Assembly (NCBI GenBank): GCA_014529385.2
Contig: CM043944.1
Span: forward strand, 81,646,384 to 81,710,383
Direction: 5' to 3'
DNA: 64,000 nucleotides
DNA from: Adiantum capillus-veneris
Taxonomy: Eukaryota > Streptophyta > Polypodiopsida > Polypodiales > Pteridaceae
The notes under the pieces are model-generated. The model was not told where the DNA came from, made no database searches, and was given only the letters and a program-made list of their open reading frames with translations. The first letter of the stretch is position 1; each line of letters begins with the position of its first letter. Both the position numbers and the translations under genes were made by a program. Shown here one piece after another: positions 54,429 through 64,000 of the stretch.

Positions 54429-55480
54429 CCTGCATGGATTTTCAAAAATGGGAGCACTTACTATAACTATACCATTACCTGCCTCCATGAATATAATATG
54501 CAAATTAAAGACTTTCTTGCTAAGTAATCAAGGCACACTCGCTCATCTTCGCAACTACTTCATTAATTAGGAATACTCCAACTCGTTTATTAACCTCTTT
54601 ACACTTGCTAAAAGGTTGAGCAAACAGGTAGTAATTAAGCTCTCCTCCTTTTGCTTCGAGTGCAGGTCTTTCACCTACACCACCACAACTTGAGAGCCAA
54701 TCTGCTCAAGGCATGAGCCTTCCACTTTAAAAAAAATCTTTGCGCACGTGCTCGCCCATGTGGCACCCTCGCCAAGCCCGCCACTTGCTACTTGATGCTT
54801 CTCCTTCATGCAATCTGTTGTGTCACACTCGCTTCATTGCTAGGCCCGATACTTGCTTGGCTGCCCACCAACTCCGGGCACCCTTTCACTTTTGGCTCCG
54901 TTCCTAGTGGGTATCGCCTCGGATTCGCATTAATGAACTATTTTCCCAAATGTGTATCACATACATACTGGCTCTTCTTCCAGTTTGTTAGTTGGAATTT
55001 TCCCAGATTCCATCTGATACAGCATTTGCCTTACAATGATCCAACCAAAATCTAGAAACCTGTATTGGAATTTTTGTCGTTACAACCAAATGTCTCACAG
55101 ACTGATGTCCTAAGCCATGTTGGTGCCGCTCACGTTGCAGAATGTGGCATGCAAAGCTTGAAAAAAATACATCCAAGCCCCCCCACTTGTTTGCCCGTGT
55201 TGTTGTCGACGAGTCTTTGCCTTTGTTACCATGGATAACTCCAAACTGCTGCCCATGCCAACCTGTTGCCGTAGAAGACTCCAACGCGCCCTTGCTTGTG
55301 CTAGCCCTATCCTTCGTCCCTATTATCTCCGTGCAGCCCCAGCCTTGCAACGGGTATCTCCTATGATCCGCCTCAAAAGAGCATTTTCAAAGATCGTAGC
55401 CCACGATTTTTTGAATATCCTCCAGCTGCTACCCCCTACTACTGGCTGATGTTTTGAAAATTTAAGGTATTTTGGGAATT
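54095..55480. other. Intergenic stretch upstream of the Arf-GAP gene
   Basis: Contains a (GA)n microsatellite at 54394-54424 and a pyrimidine-rich part at 54640-55440. No supported gene. Confidence 0.5.
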
Positions 55481-55534
55481 TGCACATTTTCTCTTTGATG
55501 ACGTGGGGACTGCACATTTTCTCTTTGATGACGT
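55481..55534 (+). promoter_or_regulatory. Duplicated TGACGT element upstream of Arf-GAP
   Basis: TGCACATTTTCTCTTTGATG followed by ACGT occurs at 55481-55504 and 55511-55534. Each copy ends in TGACGT, the core of plant bZIP (TGA/CRE-type) sites; the second continues CG, close to the palindrome TGACGTCA. They lie 120-170 bp before the chosen start codon. Confidence 0.45.
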
Positions 55535-55650
55535 CGGCCCGGATACCATCGTTCCTAGAAAAGCTATTGATTACGAGCTTTAGATTGGACACTTCCGCGT
55601 CTTATTTGCAATGCAGAAATCCACTCAGGCAGTATGCAAGCAGTGACGCT

Positions 55651-57023
55651 ATGGCGGCGGCCATTAAACCTTCAACGCCAGAGAAGCTTCTGTGCTTGCA
55701 ATCCAACAATATAAGCAATCAAACCTGCGTAGACTGCCCCAAGACGAACCCCCAATGGGCGTCTGTCAGCTATGGCATCTTCATGTGCATGGAATGTGCA
55801 GGTAGACATCGAGGCCTCGGCGTGCATATCAGCTTTGTGAGATCCGTTTCCATGGATACATGGACTGACATCCAGCTCAAGAAGATGGAGTGTGGGGGCA
55901 ATGCTGCCCTCAACGATTTTCTGTGGCGCCGCAGCGGCATTCCGAAGGATGCCAATGTTGTTGAGAAATACAATTCAGAGGCGGCACGAGTGTATAGAGA
56001 TCGGATTTGCACCGCTGCAGAAGGAGGCAATCATAGTACTCTGCATACTGTTGGTGGTGAGCCTTATACCTTTAAAGATGATTGTGGCCATCACCTTGAC
56101 AAGTAAGTAAAAAGAAGATCATTACTGGCAAAGATGTGAATAGCTATCTCTCTATATGTTTAGCTTGCTATCTTACATTGATTTTTTATGGTAATGGCAC
56201 TCACGCCTTCACAATTTGGGTATTTAGGGCGACTCAAGAGAATGACACAAGGAAACCTCGACCTCTTTGTGACCAAATGCAAAATCCACATCTTCACTTG
56301 CCCAAATCCAAGCTCCATGTCGACGGCGCTTTTTTCCAAGACTCTCTCTCTGGTATCCATATCAACGATGCCACCTCCCATGTGCATTATTCAAACAATA
56401 TCATGTCTTCTATCAAAAGTGACAGGGCCACGGCGCATAATAGCAAATATGTTGGATTTGGGAATGAATATACCTCACATGTAGCAAATACAAACATTCT
56501 AAGAAGTAATACAAACAAAGATAAGGTATGACATAAGCAAATGCCTGATCATGTTTGCTTTTTACATGTTTGCGAAAGAATGCAAGGAATTAATCTTAAC
56601 TTGCAGTACAATAGTGATGCTAGCTCACTTGTAAAATTTGTTTTGCTTCGTTCTCAGGGAGTGCGCCAACTTGTCATGGCAACAAAATCTATTGCTCTTG
56701 CAGCAGGAGAGGCTATGATCTCTGCAAAGGAGATCATTAATGAGGTGTGCAATGGACTTCTATAAACATCCCCAAAGTAATTTATTTGTGTTGAATAGAC
56801 ATCTTTCTTTACTAACCATGATTTTTTTCTTTTTGTGTTTCAGCTCAAAGATGATGTATTTGTGTGTAAGATGGGCAAGAAAACAACTTTGGGCCAAAAG
56901 ATCACATGGGGTTTCTTTACGGGAGCATTTACTAAAAAGAATGAGAATGAGGACAGGCAAAGGTTGCTTGGAAAAGAGTATGAGTACAAAGATAATGCTT
57001 GGACATTTATAGAGTGGGATTGA
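55651..57023 (+). CDS. Arf GTPase-activating protein, AGD6/AGD7-like (4 exons)
   Basis: Exons 55651-56102, 56228-56525, 56658-56744 and 56844-57023 join in frame (1017 nt, 338 aa) over GT-AG introns of 125, 132 and 99 bp. Residues about 28-51 form the Arf-GAP zinc finger CX2CX16CX2C ([11 protein letters not shown]...GIFMCMEC), followed by the arginine-finger block [15 protein letters not shown] and [20 protein letters not shown]. The C-terminal half has [10 protein letters not shown] and KTTLGQK..WG, also seen in AGD6/7 proteins. The family stimulates GTP hydrolysis by Arf GTPases in Golgi vesicle traffic. It is shorter than the usual 450 aa. The frame is open upstream to 55480, so a longer N-terminus is possible; 55651 gives the family-like start [13 protein letters not shown]. 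No stop or frameshift: apparently a working host gene. Confidence 0.85.
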
Positions 57024-57154
57024 ATTAAAAAAATTCCTTGTTGTAATGACACAATCCCCTTGGGTTCCCAATATGTACAATTATCTGATCATGACTAATG
57101 CAAATCAAAAGATAAATCACTATCTAAGTGCTTGTAGATTTGGACCTGGTATAG

Positions 57155-57213
<59 letters not shown>

Positions 57214-58213
57214 GTATGGTTATTCTTTGACCCTACACAAGAACCATCATATGTACATGCAATCGAGATTGAATATGCTCTAACAATTAGTTGTAAGTTG
57301 TTACTTTCATTACAAGAGTTCATGGCCCAAACCAACCTTTAATGCATTTTTATCAGCTTGAACTCCAAAATCCAAGCTTCTCTCGACAAATAATCTTGAA
57401 GGAAACAGACAAAATTTCACATGTTTAATTGTAAATCATGGAATTTTCTTTGTACATTTACTTAAAAACCAAGAGAATATTCATATGCACATCCTTTTTG
57501 CATTGATTGAAACAGAATATGTTTGTGAACGCTAAAGTATTCAATTGTATTATGAGATGTCTCTTCCCAGATTGCTACGTTTGATACATTTACCATATTC
57601 ATAGTGTCAAATAATTCATCCTTAGTTTAAATAAAACAATTTTCCTTTCGATGCAGTGTGGGGTTAGATATAATATTACAACATCTTTGGTCTCTATGCA
57701 TATACACTCATTTTAGTCTCCATTCATATACACTCGTAATAGTCTGCATTATACACATGATAACTTACCATGTTTTGAAACCATTTAAGTACTAAACGCA
57801 CTTTATATGGACATATATATGCCAACTAGAGAAATGAGATTCGTATCATTATTCTCAAGAAATCTATAAAAGAAAAATGATAGCTATTAATGGTCTAAAA
57901 CATATCACTCGCAACACTCTAAAAACCACACACAATGCTCATCGTGGTTAACTTTAAGACCTAGCTCCATTGGTAAGCCCAAAAAAAAACTTATTATATG
58001 TATATGGATCATGATATCATGCGCAATATGAAATGAAGAACCATTTTCATTAAAGACCATTTTATAGATCTACTGGCATGCTTTATGATTGCAATCCACT
58101 TGAAGGCCAAGAAGCATTCCATTTATATTCTCCTTGACTTGTAGTCCTTGTGTAGTGCAATACCATGTATTGGAGGTTCAAGACTCCTTCATGCTTTTAT
58201 TTAGGTCAAATAT
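57024..58213. other. Intergenic stretch downstream of Arf-GAP
   Basis: Holds a (CT)n microsatellite at 57158-57211. Otherwise AT-rich and without supported features; it includes the 3' untranslated region of the gene. Confidence 0.5.
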
Positions 58214-58386
58214 TGTGGAGTAAGTCCACCTGGCAGTACCGGCCAGTGCTGATGTAAGCCTATAAGGCAAGAAAGTGTATCTTGATGTAGGGGGTACATG
58301 CTATATATATAGGAAAGAACGCGGGCCTGAACGAGGGCAGAGGTTTTGAGTCTAATCTTGAGATCAGACGCACTGTGTATTCCACA
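58214..58386 (+). repeat. 5' LTR of element E (173 bp)
   Basis: TGTGGAGTAAGTCCACC ... GTATTCCACA. It contains the TATATATATA run at 58301-58310, probably the promoter TATA, and is followed by TTGGTGGAGGTGGCGGG, a candidate primer site (TGGTGGAGG...), though I cannot assign the tRNA. Confidence 0.93.
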
Positions 58387-58445
58387 TTGGTGGAGGTGGC
58401 GGGCAGCAGACAACTATCTGTTGCTCTCCAGCATAGCCTGCCCCT

Positions 58446-59453
58446 GTGCATCTCATTCTTGCCCAGAAAATGAGTCATCCTCTCTCTCCACACCAAGCAC
58501 CCAGCTCTCCTCACTACGACGATGCATCTATGCATCCTGAGTTCACTACCAGCAACACACAAATGGAGCAAATGCTGCAGACCATCTCCAACATGATGCT
58601 TCACGTTAGCCACACAAATCAGGCATTAGTCAATTACCTGTCCACTGCTGCTCCACATACGCAGAAACCCGATTCCAAGATTAGGCCCAAGTCTTTTTCG
58701 GGGTTTCCGACCGAAGATGTCCTCACATGGTTGGACCACTTCGACAACGTGGCCAGTTATCATCGCTGGTCTGATGATCGCAAAGCGATGGAAGCGCGCA
58801 CTCTTCTCGAAGGCGTGGCCGCGACTTGGTTCATCCAGCAACCGGAGGACGTGAAAAGTGACTGGGGTATGCTCAAATCTTTACTAATTCAAAATTTTGC
58901 TCACCAAAACATTACCCAGAGTGCTTTACAACAACTGCATGTTTTAAAACAACAACAATTAGAGCCTGTCGCCCAATTTTCTGTCAAAATGAATCAAGTG
59001 CTTCTTCGCGCCGACCCTACCATGTCCGAGGAAATGAAACTCTTCTTTCTTTGGCCTCGTCTGCGACATGACATTTCTCGACGTGTTCGTGATCAGGGCC
59101 CTACTTCATTTCATGCGGCTATTCAAATTGCACAACGCATTGAAGGTACATTGCAATCTGACATTTCTACTGTGTTAACATCGCAACCTTCTGCTCAAAG
59201 ATCTGCAGGAGACTCACATCCGACACCCATAGATATTGATATTCAAAATGCTCAAATCAACTCAAGGCCGGTCAACTCCAGGAGAGCATTACCTAATCGT
59301 GATGCTCAAGGACGTCCCAAGTGTTTTTACTACAACACATATGGCCACATTAGGCGGCATTGTCGTCGGCTCCAAGCAACTCAACAACATCAAAATGCAC
59401 AAATTCAACTGGCTGATGCTGCTGCCCTGGCAGAACTGCCGGAAAACATCTAG
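58446..59453 (+). pseudogene. gag of element E
   Basis: One open frame of 335 codons (or 327 from the ATG at 58470, MSHPLSPHQAPSSP). It has the capsid region SFSGFPTEDVLTWLDHFDNV, DRKAMEARTLLEGVAATWFI, LIQNFAHQNITQSALQQLHV and a knuckle CFYYNTYGHIRRHC in which the second Cys is Tyr (TAC), so zinc binding is lost. The frame ends in a TAG at 59451; pol lies in another frame. Open but probably not functional. Confidence 0.9.
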
Positions 59454-59461
59454 GCGGGACG

Positions 59462-60691
59462 GTGGTGGAAGAGCATCACCTGCATATTCAAGCAGCAGCA
59501 TCTTCCAGGCGCATGGTGTGTTCATTGCCAGTTCAAATCGAGGACACATCACATGAGGCACTTCTAGATTCTGGGAGTACAATCTCTTCTATTAGTCAGG
59601 AGCTAGTCCAGCGATTAGGCCTTCTCACCAGCACAGCTCCTCCAATCACTGTGTTGTTTGGAGACAACAATCAAAAGTATCATTCCCACTCACAAGTTTT
59701 TTGCACATTCACAATAGCCCACAAACAATTCACTCATGCATTTTATGTTTTTCCTAGACAGTTGTTTCCCATTACATTAGGTTGTGACTGGTTTGTTAAG
59801 ACCAAAGCTCAATTACACTTTGATTCTCAGCATTTAATTTTGCCAAACACAGTTCCCCTTTCAATATTTTTCTCACATGGAGGGCCAAATTTTGTGCATG
59901 CACAGTATGTTGTTGTAGATCAAGATACACGTCTTCGTGACGTCCGCATAATGCTACATCAATTTCCCAAACTGTTTAGGACACATAATTCCCCAATCAA
60001 TCTTCCTATCACACATCGTATCAATACCAGTGATGCTCCCCCAGTACGCATGGCCTCTCGCCGTAGGTCTCCTTTAGAGAAACAACGCATCAGTCTGGCA
60101 GTCCAAGATATGCTCAGAAAGGGAGTAATTAAACCCTCATATAGTGATTGGGTCTCCGAACCCCATTTGGTTCGGAAGGAAGATGGCAGTTACAGATTTT
60201 GTATTGAATTTCGGCCGCTTAACAAAGTCACCATCCATGATCTTTACCCCTTACCTAGAATAGATGACCTGTTGGATCAACTGGGAAAATCGCAATACTT
60301 CACATCCCTTGACCTGGCCTCCGGGTATTGGCAAATCCCTTTGCACGCATCTGACGCCCACAAAACTGCTTTCCGGACACCTATGGGTTTGTACAAACTT
60401 ACAAGAATGCCGTTTGGTCTATCTGATGCAGGAAGCTCATTCCAGAGAACAGCCAATAATATCTTTGGCGATCTCATCGAACAGGGCGTGGTCTTAGTGT
60501 ATTTAGACGACATTCTCATCCACACACAGAGTTGGGACCAGCACCTAGAAGTATTGCGGGAAGTCTTGAAGAGAATTCAGGACTACAAACTCCAGTTGCA
60601 ATTCAAAAAGTGTAAGTGGGGCAGCACCAGCTTAAATTTATGGGTTTTATCATCTCCGCAGCAGGCATACAGATGGATCCTTCAAAAATAG
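59462..60691 (+). pseudogene. Protease and RT of element E
   Basis: The frame carries the protease HEALLDSGSTISSIS with an intact D-S-G, ITLGCDWFVKTKAQL, and RT with VRKEDGSYRFCIEFRPL, TSLDLASGYWQIPL, MPFGLSDAGSSFQRT and VLVYLDDILIHT, where both active-site aspartates are kept. A frameshift at about 60615 moves the reading frame. ADA-like SDA replaces the common TNAPA block. RT active site itself looks competent. Confidence 0.92.
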
Positions 60692-62172
60692 TTGCCATTC
60701 AGGATTACCCTCCTCCAACTACAATTAAAACACTCCAAAGTTTTCTAGGAATGGCTAATTTTTCCCTGCGTTTTGTCCCCAACTTGGCTTCCATAACCTA
60801 TCCTCTTCGACGACTGCTCAAAAAGAATACTAGGTACAATTGGACATTAGCATGTCAGCAAAGTTTTGAAAAGCTCAAGCACGTCATAAAGGAAGCAGCT
60901 CTTTTGGCTCACCCCGATTTCCAAAAGCCATTTAAGCTTCAGACAGATGCGTCAAATCAGGGTTTAGGAGCAGTGCTCCTCCAGCAAGATGATCTCTTGC
61001 TATGGCAGCCTATTTCATTCATCAGTCGGTCCCTTACACAGGATGAGGCTAACTACTCGACAACTGAAAAGGAGTTTCTCGCCATAGTTTGGGATTTTCA
61101 CAAGCTACATCCTTACCTTCATGGGACGCAGGTAATGGTCGAAACAGATCACAAGCCTCTCATTCATCTGTTGCAAAAGCACCACCCTCCTGGGCGATTA
61201 CTACGCTGGGCTCTTGCTTTGCAGGAGTATCGGTTCTCCATCAGCTATTGCAAAGGCATCCACAATTTCGTGGCTGATGGGCTTTCTAGGGCTGAACACC
61301 AAGCAGCACAATTCACCCCCCCTCCAGCAAATCTACCAGTAGCACTCAATCAGATGGCTGCCTTGCAACAACAAGACCCCGAAATTCAGCATATACTCCA
61401 AAAGCTACGGTCAGCACAGTCCACAAACCATCAGCAAAGGTTTATGGTATTCGATCAGGTTTTACACTATGTTTCTGAGGGCCAACAGCTGCGGATTGTG
61501 GTGCCTATTGCAGTACAACCTCTCTATTTACAATTTTATCACGCTCATCCCATGTCAGGACATCTAGGCTTTCACAAGGTTTTAGAAAAGCTGCGCCTAC
61601 ACTATTATTGGCCAAAGATGAGGCAGTCAGTCTCCGACTTCCTTCAAAGATGTGAGACATGTCAAAGCACTAAATCTCCCCCTCGGAATACAGGACAGCT
61701 AGCCCCAATAGTGGTCAGTGAAGCATTTGAGCTGGTGGGCTGGGATCTAATGGGCCCTTTCCCCACATCTGTTACAGGTAATCGCTATATTCTCGTCATC
61801 ACAGAATACTTAACCAGGTGGTGTGAGGCAATTGCACTCCCAGATGCAACTGCATCTACAATCGCTACAGCACTCTTACAGAAGCTTATTTTCAGCCATG
61901 GATGTCCTAGACAACTCTTATCTAATCAAGGAACACAATTCAAGAGTGAAGTCCTCGCGATTCTAACAAAAAGTCTGGGAGTAGCTCAACTCTTTGCTTC
62001 CCCATATCACCCTCAGACTAATGGTTTAACAGAGCGTTTAAATCACACACTCAAGCAAGTAATTGCTGCATTTGTAGATCCTTTGCATCAAGACTGGGAT
62101 CAAGTGTTGCCATTTGCAGTCCATGCATACAACACTTCAATCCAGGCTTCCACACGAGTTAGTCCTTTTTGA
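60616..62172 (+). pseudogene. RNase H and integrase of element E, one DDE residue lost
   Basis: RNase H residues are present: QTDASNQGLG, STTEKEFLAIVW, ETDHKPL and VADGLSR. The integrase has the HHCC region (HAHPMSGHLGF, CETCQ) and core WDLMGPFPTS, but LLSNQGTQF, where the second catalytic Asp is Asn (AAT), and LTERLNH keeps Glu. It ends at a TGA (62170-62172) after STRVSPF, in frame with the next segment, so it is a premature stop. Confidence 0.92.
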
Positions 62173-62577
62173 GCTTTGTATGGGCGCGATCCTCGCCTTC
62201 CTCCTGATATGGCAACATTACAACTCACACCATCCAAAGCAGATGCGGTTGACTGGCTACATTATCTCCAGCAGCAACAACCTCTTCTCCGTAGAGCCCT
62301 TCTTCACAATTTACACATAGCACAAACCCGTCAGAAAAAAGCTTATGATGAAGGCCGGATCTTGGTGGAATACCCAGTGAATGCTTTAGTACTACTGTAC
62401 TACCCCATCCGACGCCCGGGTTTGAGTGAATCTTTGTTACACCGTTGGGTTGGGCCCTACAAAATCCTGCACAGGCTCTGCACCAACACCTATAGATTGC
62501 AGCGATTGTCTAACAACCGTATCACCACTGCTCACATCACGCGCATGAAGCCTTATCATGCCCCTTCACAGACGTGA
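62173..62577 (+). pseudogene. Integrase C-terminus of element E
   Basis: Continues in frame after the stop with ALYGRDPRLPPDM and the GPY/F region LLHRWVGPYKILHRLC, then ITRMKPYHAPSQT and a natural stop at 62575-62577. There is no chromodomain. Confidence 0.9.
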
Positions 62578-62594
62578 TGACCCCCTTCTTCTGT

Positions 62595-62607
62595 TTTTGG
62601 GGGGAGG
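62595..62607 (+). other. Polypurine tract of element E
   Basis: TTTTTGGGGGGAGG ends directly at the 3' LTR start, the usual plus-strand primer. Confidence 0.85.
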
Positions 62608-62776
62608 TGTGGAGTAAGTCCACCTGGCAGTACCGGCCCGTGCTGATGTAAGCCTATAAGGCAAGAAAGTGTATCTTGATGTAGGGGGTACATGCTATAT
62701 AGGAAAGAACGCGGGCCTGAATGAGGGCAGAGGTTTTGAGTCCAATCTTGAGATCAAACGCACTATGTATTCCACA
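62608..62776 (+). repeat. 3' LTR of element E (169 bp)
   Basis: Matches 58214-58386 except for a shortened TA run and about five substitutions. Confidence 0.95.
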
Positions 62777-64000
62777 ATATGCTATTTATTTTCTCTAAAA
62801 TCCCATCTAACACAAAAAGTGTCTTAAGGCTGTACCTCAAAAGCTGCAAGACCTTATAAAAACATGTAGTGTATAGTACACTATTTATATCTATGATCCT
62901 TGGGTAAACCTATCTTATTCCCTTAGTCTTCAATAGATTATGTAGCCAAAACTGTTTGCTTAATGTCATACCCCATGATGTATTGTCTAGAATCCTAGCC
63001 AATGCATATATATAAAGACATGGGAACATCAAAGCTCATAACATGTGATCTTGTCGATGATGCTACTCCATGAAGACCAAAAGATCTCACATGGTTATAA
63101 CAAAGGTTGACATGCTTTAAAACTAATACATATCTTAAGTAGATGTCTTTACAAACATTTCATAAGAGCTCTTGGGCTCATGCATGATGCATGCTCATGA
63201 ATTAAAACTACCCAAACCAACCACTTAATTTTGTGGCTTACAATTTGCATGCCCAAGAACTATGCGTTATCTTAATGGATGGAACTTGATTACCCCAACA
63301 ATCACCCATATCAATTATTATCCACTTTGATATTAGGCTTTAGCAGTCCACAAGTAATTGTGGGCAAGATGCAAGCTAGAGATCATTGGGAAAGTCATCT
63401 AGGTGTGGTAAGCTAATCGGCATAGGCTGTGTGGTTGGCATTGAGAAACTCTATGAGTGATCCAAATATGGTAGAGTTAATGGTGCATTAATTTAGTTGT
63501 TGATAGATAAATCCTGGGCTTATAAGCCATAAGCAAGATAGCAAGAAAGAGCATGTCTTCCACTTCAAACAAATGGACATCAACATAATTTTTTTCTAGA
63601 CTAACTGCTCTATAACTACTCTCCTCCAAGTTAACTCAAGGCATAGGGCTATAGCTTGATCAAATCATCTTTAATTAACAAGCATGATTAGCTATTAATT
63701 TAATACTTAAGCTAGCTCTAATGCCATTATTAATGATGCACTAGTCCATGAAGAGCAATATAACTCACAAGCATGAGAAGGGAAACAAAGAAGGTTGACA
63801 TGTTTTAAAAAATTTCTTTCTCTAAGTTGAATAGATGGCTTGATGAGATGGTTTGAAGACCTCTTAAGCTTGTGTGTATGCATGCTCATGCATTGAAACC
63901 AAATAAACTAGCTACTTTATCATGTGGTGTCAAACAAAAAATTAGAGACCTTGGAAATCTTTGAAGACCCAATTCCACATAAGAGACTAAGATTTGACCA
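62777..64000. other. Noncoding end of window with a diverged internal duplication
   Basis: 63058-63245 and 63735-63925 share CCATGAAGA, GGTTGACATG, TTTTAAAA and CATGCATGCTCATG-type motifs in the same order, about 680 bp apart. No supported gene. Confidence 0.45.

Larger units (their letters stand above)
58214..62776 (+). mobile_element. Ty3/Gypsy element E, complete structure, short LTRs
   Basis: LTRs at 58214-58386 and 62608-62776 start TGTGGAG and end TTCCACA, with ATAT target duplication on both sides (58210-58213 and 62777-62780). Between them lie gag, protease, RT, RNase H, integrase and a purine tract. The LTRs differ by one 4-bp indel and about five substitutions, so the insertion is moderately old. 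No chromodomain is visible. Gag and pol carry a stop, a frameshift and catalytic changes. Confidence 0.95.

Noticed and set aside
46860-55440. LTR pair of element D in the two pyrimidine-rich flanks (46860-48360 and 54640-55440)
   Set aside because: Similar composition and style but no continuous alignment could be found.
57120-57342. Ser/Leu or Arg/Glu repeat proteins on either strand
   Set aside because: Translations of the (CT)n microsatellite.

Overview
The window looks like nuclear DNA of a land plant. It holds several Ty3/Gypsy LTR retrotransposons (some chromodomain-bearing, one Tat-like with a second RNase H), initiator-tRNA-Met primer sites, a Ty1/Copia gag scrap, AC/CT microsatellites, and one intron-containing host gene with short GT-AG introns that encodes an AGD6/7-type Arf-GAP. 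I cannot name the species. The style of element C and the DGQH-motif relic hint at a seed-free plant or gymnosperm, but that is a weak inference.

Layout. 1-17085: a chromodomain Gypsy element B (+ strand, 5' end outside the window) whose gag is split by a second chromodomain Gypsy element A (- strand, 1195-10895). A has a complete 2.77-kb left LTR, but its right (5') LTR has lost the U3 promoter. 17086-21890: two head-to-tail copies of an unrecognised unit. Each has a TATA promoter, a very AT-rich leader built of 152-bp repeats, and a short ORF starting MDPKR whose protein is better conserved than its codons. 23085-23816: a stray protease fragment abutting an LTR-like sequence. 24118-27561: a broken, long, coiled-coil-rich ORF of unknown function. 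27562-39366: a decayed Gypsy element C (- strand) with a second retropepsin-like ORF downstream of integrase, a 306-bp in-frame duplication in RNase H, and noncoding flanks carrying a repeated near-palindrome. 43588-45986: remains of a gene with a DGQH (ParB/DGQHR-like) motif. 48492-52515: Tat-like Gypsy element D (- strand) with a degenerate first RNase H and a well-kept second one. 52892-54094: a tRNA-like SINE head and a Copia gag fragment. 55651-57023: the Arf-GAP gene, apparently intact. 58214-62776: a near-complete, compact Gypsy element E with 169-173-bp LTRs and a 4-bp target duplication.

All retrotransposon coding regions are interrupted by stops or frameshifts and most have lost at least one catalytic residue, so none looks autonomous. 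The only gene that seems able to give a normal cellular protein is the Arf-GAP; the paired MDPKR short ORFs are the best candidate for something undescribed.
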